Source: Thermoplasmata archaeon
Lineage (GTDB): Archaea; Thermoplasmatota; Thermoplasmata; Halarchaeoplasmatales; Halarchaeoplasmataceae
Length of the DNA: 7,120 nucleotides
Direction of reading: 5' to 3'
NCBI GenBank assembly: GCA_019594025.1
Contig: JAFDUB010000085.1
Span: forward strand, 1 to 7,120
Made by a program: the position numbers and the translations under genes. Each line of letters opens with the position of its first letter. Position 1 is the stretch's first letter. Positions 1 through 5,206 of this stretch are shown here, in pieces. Below the pieces are notes generated by a model that was given only the letters and a program-made list of their open reading frames with translations, was not told where the DNA came from and did not search any database.

Positions 1-74
1 GTTTGGCAAAGAAATTTGCCTCGCTGGGTAAACTGACTAAGATTGAATCCGCTTTGCGGACCGCTATAGAATCG
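1..74. other. Left-edge segment with two small hairpins, no assigned gene
   Basis: This segment follows the stop codon of the HTH gene (minus strand). It holds two perfect short inverted repeats: GGCAAA-GAAA-TTTGCC at 5-20 and TCCGC-TTT-GCGGA at 48-60. They could form hairpins in the 3' untranslated RNA of the minus-strand operon, but neither is followed by a T-run, so an intrinsic terminator is not supported. Two unassigned frames are open across the segment: a plus-strand frame from 3 that ends with TGA at 177-179, and a minus-strand frame from an ATG at 140-142 that runs off the window edge. Neither can be assigned from the visible part. Confidence 0.35.
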
Positions 75-473
75 TCAAAAGTACCTCCGATTGAGACTAG
101 AAAATTCCAACAAACCGTTTCTTTCAAGAGCGGTAACGTCATCGTATACGTTTTTGTAATCCCTTTTCAATGCCTTTGATAGTTCCATGATCGAGGAAAC
201 TTCGTTAAATCTTATAAAGTTCATGATATCCAACCTTTTTGGAGTTAGACTGGCGATGGCATCAGAAGATTGAATTACTTTCTCGTATCTATAATCCGCA
301 CCCTGGTTTAAAGCCTCGTATACCATAAAATCATCGACCATCTCCGGATCACGACATCCTCCCCTAGCAGTACGCTGTCTAAGCTTTTCTAACTCTCCGT
401 ACTTGGTAATTATTTCACGCTTTAACGCTCTTTTATCCTCTGATGAGAATTCCCTTATCATTTTTAATTTCAT
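75..473 (-). CDS. HVO_A0114-like helix-turn-helix protein, putative antitoxin/regulator
   Basis: Predicted DNA-binding protein of 132 residues. The N-terminal half (about 1-75) is charged, mostly helical and unrecognised. The C-terminal part (about 77-125) is a winged-HTH of the MarR-like HVO_A0114/COG4190 type: it opens with TPKRLDIMNFIR, continues through MELSKALKRD, and has a recognition-helix segment NVYDDVTALERNGLLEF. In this family the domain often acts as transcriptional regulator or antitoxin for an adjacent small toxin. Here it lies 3 nt downstream of a TumE-like gene, so autoregulation of the operon is a reasonable inference. The ATG at 473 is preceded by AGGGTG (480-485) with a 6-nt spacer. 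The protein ends at RRYF and lacks the short PYD-type tail I associate with many relatives, so a divergent or frameshifted end is possible. The HTH assignment is firm; the antitoxin role is inferred. Confidence 0.8.
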   Translation of the reverse strand: MKLKMIREFSSEDKRALKREIITKYGELEKLRQRTARGGCRDPEMVDDFMVYEALNQGADYRYEKVIQSSDAIASLTPKRLDIMNFIRFNEVSSIMELSKALKRDYKNVYDDVTALERNGLLEFSSLNRRYF

Positions 474-476
474 GTG

Positions 477-776
477 TCACACCCTAGAGAGATCCATGGA
501 TATCAAATTCTTTCCAAAGATACCGATCAATTCGATAACCTCTTTGAGTGCCTTCTCTCGGCTTTGTTCGGTACCGATTAAATTGCCGGTTTCATCATAT
601 CTATCCACATGAGGTTGTTTCTGAAAATTATCCCATCGGATGTAACGCTTCCACTGCTCATCTTTCTTTACCATATAATTATAACTGTAAAATACTACAT
701 CTCCATTCTTTTTTACCTCTATCGCGTCGAGTTTTTCGGTATCCTTTATTTTTATCTCCTTTCTCTCGACTATCAT
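477..776 (-). CDS. Small TumE/DUF6516-like protein, putative toxin
   Basis: A 99-residue basic protein. The N-terminal half looks like a beta sheet (KLDAIEVKKNGDVVFYSYNY), followed by a motif with YIRWDN (45-50) and PHVDRYD (55-61), then a C-terminal helix (about 72-87, SREKALKEVIELIGIF). A Tyr/Arg-x-Asp-Asn motif followed by a Pro-His-containing segment recalls TumE/DUF6516 toxins and the small haloarchaeal DUF7718-type proteins, which are commonly paired with an HTH partner. This is motif resemblance read by eye, not a profile match. The ATG abuts the TAG of the upstream hydrolase gene with no gap, and the HTH gene starts 3 nt after its stop, so all three are almost certainly co-transcribed. 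If it is a toxin, the conserved Arg/Asp/His/Tyr residues are the likely catalytic ones. It could instead be a non-toxic DUF7718-like protein. Confidence 0.6.
   Translation of the reverse strand: MIVERKEIKIKDTEKLDAIEVKKNGDVVFYSYNYMVKKDEQWKRYIRWDNFQKQPHVDRYDETGNLIGTEQSREKALKEVIELIGIFGKNLISMDLSRV
480..485 (-). promoter_or_regulatory. Ribosome-binding site of the HTH gene
   Basis: On the minus strand this reads AGGGTG, 6 nt before the ATG at 473. It partly matches the archaeal consensus GGAGGTGAT and lies inside the end of the preceding coding region. It supports internal translation initiation in the polycistronic message. Confidence 0.5.
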
Positions 777-1859
777 CTAGAACACCTTACCGAGGGGATA
801 ATCACACAATACAGACTTAAGTTCTACTATGTTTTCTTCGGTTTCCTTTCTAACGTTACTTTTCTGCATCAAAGAACCTGAGAGGTCAATCTTTACATCC
901 TTGTAAGGGTTATCTTTTTTCATTAGAGCGGCTAAAAGGGTATGAAGTAGTTTACCGTTGAACTTTTCATATCCACCTTCCATCAGGACCGCAAGCCTAC
1001 CCGTATATCTATGTGCAAGTTCTTTAGCAATATAATGATAACTTCCAGAGGTCAACTTAAGACCGACGACGGTGTCGGAATAATGGGAATCAAAACCACT
1101 GCATCCAATAACAAAGTCGGGTGAAAATTCTTTTTCGAGGGGAAATACTATTTCCTCACACACACGACGAAACTCTTTATCACCTGCCCCGGCTGGTAAA
1201 GGTATGTTGACTGTATATCCTCTACCGGCACCACTACCTATTTGATGTGGATAGCCGTCATGGGGATAAAAACCATGAGGATCACGATGGGTAGATATTG
1301 TAAGTACGGTAGGGTCTTCGAAAAAGGTCCTCATTGTCCCGTTGGCGGCGTGGCCGTCCCAATCCACTATCATTATTTTGGAATATGTATTTGGTTTTTC
1401 AGACTGCAGCCATCTAGCGGCGATAGCTGCATTGTTATAGATACAATATCCACCGTAGTTATCAGGTAGCGCATGGTGGCCGGGAGGTCTTATTAGTGCA
1501 AAACCTGTTTTGTATCCGGAGCTCACCTTTCTACACACCTCTATGGCACCTCCCGCGGAATACCTCGCCGCTAAACAAGTTCCCTTCTGAACATAGGTAC
1601 TATCACCGAGAAATCCACCACCTTTTTTGCAGTAGCCTTCCATGAAATCTATATAGCTTTTCTCGTGTATCCTGGCGATATCTTCATCAGAGGCCGGTTG
1701 AAAGTCCTCAATCAAATCATAGGTTTTAAAAATATCCGTGCGATTCTTTATGTATTTGAAGCCGCTTTCCAGCCTTTCTGGATTTTCTCGGCTGACCACC
1801 GATGCCCGATGCATCTGGTGCTTAGGTGTATAAGTTAATATGCCCTTATTCTTGAACAC
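777..1859 (-). CDS. Histone deacetylase superfamily zinc amidohydrolase (HDAC/AcuC/APAH-like)
   Basis: A 360-residue cytoplasmic enzyme of the arginase/deacetylase fold. Family members remove acetyl groups from acetyl-lysine in proteins, acetylpolyamines or similar amides; the substrate cannot be told from sequence. The class II/APAH-like core is complete: NPERL at 26-30; RPPGHHA with the catalytic His pair H128-H129; VDWDGH with zinc ligands D168 and H170; FYPHDG at 197-202; GFDSH with zinc ligand D257; and EGGY with the transition-state Tyr Y297. One oddity is that the usual D-x-H-H-G-N-G-T reads D-G-H-A-A-N-G-T, replacing the second His (not a zinc ligand) with Ala171. The start is GTG at 1859, 25-30 bp from a TATA-like box, which suggests a leaderless message. 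It is the first gene of a three-gene operon with a toxin-antitoxin-like pair and is divergent from hutH. The family is certain; the substrate is unknown. Confidence 0.93.
   Translation of the reverse strand: MFKNKGILTYTPKHQMHRASVVSRENPERLESGFKYIKNRTDIFKTYDLIEDFQPASDEDIARIHEKSYIDFMEGYCKKGGGFLGDSTYVQKGTCLAARYSAGGAIEVCRKVSSGYKTGFALIRPPGHHALPDNYGGYCIYNNAAIAARWLQSEKPNTYSKIMIVDWDGHAANGTMRTFFEDPTVLTISTHRDPHGFYPHDGYPHQIGSGAGRGYTVNIPLPAGAGDKEFRRVCEEIVFPLEKEFSPDFVIGCSGFDSHYSDTVVGLKLTSGSYHYIAKELAHRYTGRLAVLMEGGYEKFNGKLLHTLLAALMKKDNPYKDVKIDLSGSLMQKSNVRKETEENIVELKSVLCDYPLGKVF
783..788 (-). promoter_or_regulatory. Ribosome-binding site of the TumE-like gene
   Basis: On the minus strand this reads AAGGTG, 6 nt before the ATG at 776, and matches five bases of the archaeal anti-Shine-Dalgarno complement (AGGTG). 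It lies within the last codons of the hydrolase gene. The downstream gene can therefore re-initiate on the same mRNA, in contrast to the operon's first gene, which looks leaderless. Confidence 0.5.
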
Positions 1860-1881
1860 AGTAGTTCCACTCCCTATACGT

Positions 1882-1890
1882 CATAAAAGT
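1882..1890 (-). promoter_or_regulatory. TATA-like promoter element of the deacetylase operon
   Basis: On the minus strand the sequence ACTTTTATG is centred about 27 bp before the GTG start at 1859. In archaea transcription starts about 25 bp downstream of the TATA-box centre, which puts the start site at or next to the GTG and implies a leaderless or near-leaderless mRNA. A GGGAGTGG stretch at about 1867-1874 could serve as a Shine-Dalgarno sequence if transcription begins further upstream. Confidence 0.45.
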
Positions 1891-1945
1891 TCTTTTCAGT
1901 CCACGGTCCCTAATCGTTGAAAACAAGAACATGTCAATTAGCCTT

Positions 1946-1968
1946 ACATTAGTTACAATATTTAATGT
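1946..1968. promoter_or_regulatory. Inverted repeat in the divergent intergenic region
   Basis: ACATTA (1946-1951) and TAATGT (1963-1968) form a dyad with 6-bp arms and an 11-bp AT-rich spacer, centred at 1957 between the two divergent promoters. Its position suits an operator controlling hutH, the deacetylase operon or both. Arms this short in AT-rich DNA can arise by chance, so this is only a candidate. The rest of the 183-bp intergenic region shows nothing beyond the two TATA-like boxes. Confidence 0.25.
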
Positions 1969-2010
1969 TTGCTCATAAATATCTAACAGAACGGTGGGAA
2001 AAAGCAATAG

Positions 2011-2023
2011 GTTTTAAAAATAC
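2011..2023 (+). promoter_or_regulatory. TATA-box promoter of hutH
   Basis: GTTTTAAAAATAC is an archaeal TATA-like box preceded by a purine-rich stretch (GGGAAAAAGCAA, about 1997-2008) that could act as the TFB-recognition element. Its centre lies about 26 bp before the ATG at 2043, which predicts a start site at or next to that codon. No Shine-Dalgarno sequence precedes the ATG, so translation is probably leaderless. This geometry favours the ATG at 2043 over the alternative in-frame ATG at 2052. Confidence 0.6.
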
Positions 2024-2042
2024 ATAACAACTTCAGGTATCT

Positions 2043-3563
2043 ATGGTAATCATGTTAAACGGGAATTCACTGACCATAATGGATGTTCATAAGGTAGCTC
2101 GGAAAGGTGAAGAGGTGGATCTCCACAAAAAATGCAGAAATAGTATCAAACGTTCCCGGGTCATTGTTGACAAGGTATTGGAAGAGGAAAAAACCGTATA
2201 CGGTATAAACACTGGCTTTGGTGAACTGGCCAATGTTAGAGTAGAAGAAAAAAAGACCAAAGAACTGCAGAAAAACCTGATTAAAAGTCATGCCAGCGGA
2301 GTGGGCGATCCATTGGGAGAAGATGTTGTCAGGGCCACGATGCTGTTGCGTGCAAATACACTAGCTAAGGGGTATAGCGGTGTTCGACCGGTTTTATTAG
2401 ATACACTGATATCTATGATTAATTCAGGAGTACATCCGGTGATACCCTCCCAGGGCAGTGTAGGGGCATCCGGTGATTTAGCACCATTGGCACATATGTC
2501 ACAGGTGTTAATCGGAGAAGGAGAAGCGTATTACGAGGGAAGGAAAATGAACGGCAGGGAGGCTATGAAAAGTGCTGGAATCGAGCCGATCGAGCTTCAA
2601 GCTAAAGAGGGATTAGCACTATTAAATGGAACGCAAGTGATGACCGCTATTGGGGCCCTCGCAGTCCATGACGCACGTGTTTTACTCAAATCCGCACTTA
2701 CCGCAGGAGCTATGAGTCTGGAGGCATTAAAGGGAACCGCTACCGCATTCGATAGACGTATACATAATGTGCGTCCTCATAAAGGCCAGATAAGTTGTGC
2801 AGGGGCACTTAGACATCTAACCGAAGACAGCGAGATTTTGAAATCACATAAGGATTGTGACAAAGTACAGGATCCATACACACTGCGGTGCATGCCCCAG
2901 GTATACGGTACAACATTGGATGCAATCGATTATGTAGAAAAAGTACTGGAAATTGAGATGAACTCGGTAAACGACAATCCGTTGATATTCCCCGATGGAG
3001 ACGTACTATCAGGGGGTAACTTCCATGGACAGCCTATATCTTTGGCCATGGACTTGTTCGGTGTGGCAATAGCTGAAATTGGTAATATTTCGGAAAGAAC
3101 GACCGATAAGTTGATGGATCATCAAGAAAGTGGACTACCCCCCTTCCTCACAAAGGAACCTGGTTTAAATTCCGGTTTTATGATAGCACAGTATACCGCC
3201 GCCTCTCTAGTTTCTGAAAATAAAATCCTTACACATCCAGCCTCAGTGGATTCCATACCGACTTCAGCAGGTCAGGAAGATCACGTTAGCATGGGTACCA
3301 TCGCCGCTCGGAAAGCGAGAGACATCTTAACGAATGTAGAATACACAATAGCTATAGAGTTATTAGCCGCAGCCCAAGGTCTTGAATATATTGATAAATC
3401 ACCCGGCAAAGGAGTTCAGGCTGCTTATGACCTTATACGGGAATACGTCGAACCTTTGAATGAAGACCGTTCACTAGCACCTGACATAAAATTGACTCGA
3501 AACCTGGTTAAGAAAGAAATCATATCCGACACGGTAGAGAAAGTCGTAGGAAATTTGTTTTAA
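2043..3563 (+). CDS. hutH: Histidine ammonia-lyase (histidase)
   Basis: Catalyses non-oxidative deamination of L-histidine to trans-urocanate and ammonia, the first step of histidine degradation to glutamate; cytoplasmic, homotetrameric in characterised members. The 506-residue length is normal. The Ala142-Ser143-Gly144 triad that cyclises to the MIO prosthetic group sits in GSVGASGDLAPLAH. Other active-site residues of Pseudomonas putida histidase are present at nearly identical positions: Y53 (YGINTGFG), H83 (KSHASG), N195 (LLNGTQ), Y279 and R282 (DPYTLRC), F327 (NFHGQP) and E412 (SAGQEDH). H83 and E412 favour histidase over phenylalanine or tyrosine ammonia-lyase. The numbering match supports the ATG at 2043. 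Divergent from the deacetylase operon and 39 bp upstream of pheS on the same strand. hutU, hutI and later pathway genes are not in the window. Confidence 0.96.
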   Translation: MVIMLNGNSLTIMDVHKVARKGEEVDLHKKCRNSIKRSRVIVDKVLEEEKTVYGINTGFGELANVRVEEKKTKELQKNLIKSHASGVGDPLGEDVVRATMLLRANTLAKGYSGVRPVLLDTLISMINSGVHPVIPSQGSVGASGDLAPLAHMSQVLIGEGEAYYEGRKMNGREAMKSAGIEPIELQAKEGLALLNGTQVMTAIGALAVHDARVLLKSALTAGAMSLEALKGTATAFDRRIHNVRPHKGQISCAGALRHLTEDSEILKSHKDCDKVQDPYTLRCMPQVYGTTLDAIDYVEKVLEIEMNSVNDNPLIFPDGDVLSGGNFHGQPISLAMDLFGVAIAEIGNISERTTDKLMDHQESGLPPFLTKEPGLNSGFMIAQYTAASLVSENKILTHPASVDSIPTSAGQEDHVSMGTIAARKARDILTNVEYTIAIELLAAAQGLEYIDKSPGKGVQAAYDLIREYVEPLNEDRSLAPDIKLTRNLVKKEIISDTVEKVVGNLF

Positions 3564-3569
3564 GATAAA

Positions 3570-3578
3570 ATTTTAAAT
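3570..3578 (+). promoter_or_regulatory. TATA-box promoter of pheS
   Basis: TTTTAAAT-type box within AAAATTTTAAATCC in the 39-bp gap after hutH, centred about 28 bp before the ATG at 3603. It suggests that pheS has its own leaderless transcript and does not depend on read-through from hutH, as expected for a housekeeping gene beside a catabolic one. No Shine-Dalgarno sequence lies ahead of the ATG; the region is C-rich (CCCTCCCCCTCC). Confidence 0.55.
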
Positions 3579-3602
3579 CCCTCCCCCTCCATCGGATATA
3601 TC

Positions 3603-5114
3603 ATGGCCTACGAACTCAGTCGTTTCGAGAAAATGACGTTATTAGCACTCGATGAACTTGAAGGTAAGGGTACTCCAGAGGAGATAACAGAAGTGGGTGA
3701 CTTTGAACAACAGGCCCAGGTTATGAACGCGGTTTCATGGTTAAATTCAAAGGGGTTGGTAGAGGTACATGATGAGGAAACAAGATACTTTTCTCTCATG
3801 AAGAAAAGCGCAGCTTCGGGTGATCTGCCGGAACGAACAGCTTTGAAGTATTTGAAAAAAGCCGGTAGAAAATGCACGGTCGAGGAGATGCAGGAAGAAA
3901 GTGGGTTGGGTAAAAAATTGAGTGGTATAGCTCTCGGCTGGCTCAAGAAGAAAAAATGGGCTAACATAGTAAAACAAGGGGGAGAAACATGGTTGGAGAT
4001 TACGAATAAAGGAAAGAAGGCACTCCGTGAAAAAGGTAAGGACGAGGAGTTGATAACTCGGCTTCAGAAGGAAGGTCAGCTTTCCGAGAATGAAATTGAT
4101 ATTTACGCCGCTAAAAAGTTGCTTTCTCGTAAGGAAATATTGAAGGAGAAGGTAGAAGTGACTAGGACCATAGAGCTTACAGACCAGGGATTTGAGGTAC
4201 TCGATTCAGGTATAGAAATAAAGCCAGAGATAACTCAATTAACGCCCGAGATAATACGTACCGGCGCTTGGGAGGAAGCACACATACGACCATATGATGT
4301 GAAAGCCTTTGCACCCACGGAGTATGGAGGTAAAAAACACCCCCTACACCGTGAACTCGAGGAGATCAGACGTGTGTTTTTAGAGATGGGTTTTACCGAA
4401 ATCAAATACGACTTCATCCAACCCACTTTTTGGAACATGGATGCTCTGTTCATACCTCAGGATCACCCAGCACGGGACCTGCAAGATACACATTATTTAA
4501 GAAGGCCCAAAAAGACGGAGGTGAAGGGAAAACAGGTTGAGAAGGTTAAGGCCATGCATGAAAATGGCGGTAACACTAGGTCTCGGGGTTGGGGATATGA
4601 TTGGTCTTATGACGAAGCATGCAGCAACGTTCTCAGAACCCATACGACGGTAACAACCATAAGAGCACTTTCAGAGAACCCTGAACCACCACAAAAATTC
4701 TTCGCAGTCGATCGGAATTTCAGAAGCGAGGCTACCGACGCAACTCATCTTTCCGAATTTATCCAGATAGAAGGAGTGGTTATGGAGGAAAACGCGAATC
4801 TAAACATGCTGATTGGCTTGCTGAAAGAATTCTACAGCAAGATGGGTTTCGACGATGTGAAAGTCCGCCCGAGTTATTTCCCTTTCACCGAACCCAGCGT
4901 AGAAGTCTTCGCAATGTACGGCGACGATTACCTAGAAATGGGTGGAGCTGGAATATTCCGGGAAGAGGTTACGGCACCTCACGGTATAGATGCACCGGTG
5001 TTGGCTTGGGGGCTAGGGCTTGAGAGACTAGTGATGTTACGGCTGGGCATCGACGACATCAGAGTACCTTACAAGAATGACCTTTCCCTGCTGAAGGAAT
5101 ATTCGCTGCTTTGA
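3603..5114 (+). CDS. pheS: Phenylalanine--tRNA ligase alpha subunit, archaeal/eukaryal type
   Basis: Alpha chain of the (alpha-beta)2 class II synthetase that attaches phenylalanine to tRNA-Phe; cytoplasmic. Its 503 residues fit the archaeal/eukaryal form, which is longer than the bacterial alpha chain. Residues 1 to about 200 form the N-terminal winged-helix modules typical of that form, including an LEITNKGKKAL wing. The catalytic core follows: motif 1 around HPLHRELEEIRRVFLEMGF (246-264); motif 2 spanning RTHTT (345-349) and DRNFRSEATDATHLSEF (370-386); motif 3 with GAGIFREEV (448-456) and WGLGLERLVMLRLGIDDIR (469-487), containing the ATP-binding arginine R475. The ATG at 3603 fits the TATA spacing. 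The beta-subunit gene pheT is not downstream; a convergent surface-protein gene lies there instead. pheS and pheT are also unlinked in some other archaea, so this is not a defect. Confidence 0.97.
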   Translation: MAYELSRFEKMTLLALDELEGKGTPEEITEVGDFEQQAQVMNAVSWLNSKGLVEVHDEETRYFSLMKKSAASGDLPERTALKYLKKAGRKCTVEEMQEESGLGKKLSGIALGWLKKKKWANIVKQGGETWLEITNKGKKALREKGKDEELITRLQKEGQLSENEIDIYAAKKLLSRKEILKEKVEVTRTIELTDQGFEVLDSGIEIKPEITQLTPEIIRTGAWEEAHIRPYDVKAFAPTEYGGKKHPLHRELEEIRRVFLEMGFTEIKYDFIQPTFWNMDALFIPQDHPARDLQDTHYLRRPKKTEVKGKQVEKVKAMHENGGNTRSRGWGYDWSYDEACSNVLRTHTTVTTIRALSENPEPPQKFFAVDRNFRSEATDATHLSEFIQIEGVVMEENANLNMLIGLLKEFYSKMGFDDVKVRPSYFPFTEPSVEVFAMYGDDYLEMGGAGIFREEVTAPHGIDAPVLAWGLGLERLVMLRLGIDDIRVPYKNDLSLLKEYSLL

Positions 5115-5140
5115 ATCATGTAAGAACTTTTACTCAAGAA

Positions 5141-5160
5141 ATCAAAAAAAGAAAAAGAAG
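5141..5160 (-). terminator. T-rich termination tract of the surface-protein gene
   Basis: On the minus strand this reads CTTCTTTTTCTTTTTTTGAT and begins 46 nt after the stop codon of the surface-protein gene. Archaeal RNA polymerase terminates at U-rich tracts without needing a hairpin, so this is a good terminator candidate for that gene. On the plus strand, pheS has only short T-runs after its stop (such as CTTTTA near 5128) and no convincing stem-loop; its termination site is unclear. The convergent intergenic region is 92 bp. Confidence 0.5.
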
Positions 5161-5206
5161 AAGGGGTTTTCAGTAAGGTGTTCGAAGAGGTTAGGATTGT
5201 TTAGAA

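Noticed and set aside
403..881. Plus-strand open frames across the small operon genes
   Set aside because: They overlap the TumE-like, HTH and hydrolase genes antisense. The minus frames have tight spacing, ribosome-binding sites and recognisable motifs.
1860..2042. tRNA gene or riboswitch in the intergenic region
   Set aside because: The region is AT-rich with no cloverleaf, T-loop motif or stable long stem visible; only promoter-like boxes and one short dyad were found.
2043..3563. Phenylalanine or tyrosine ammonia-lyase, or aminomutase
   Set aside because: These share the MIO triad, but His83 and Glu412 at the substrate-binding positions and the length of about 506 residues match histidase.
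3608..3977. Minus-strand open frames inside pheS
   Set aside because: They lie opposite the N-terminal winged-helix coding region of pheS and have Ser/Phe-rich composition typical of antisense frames.
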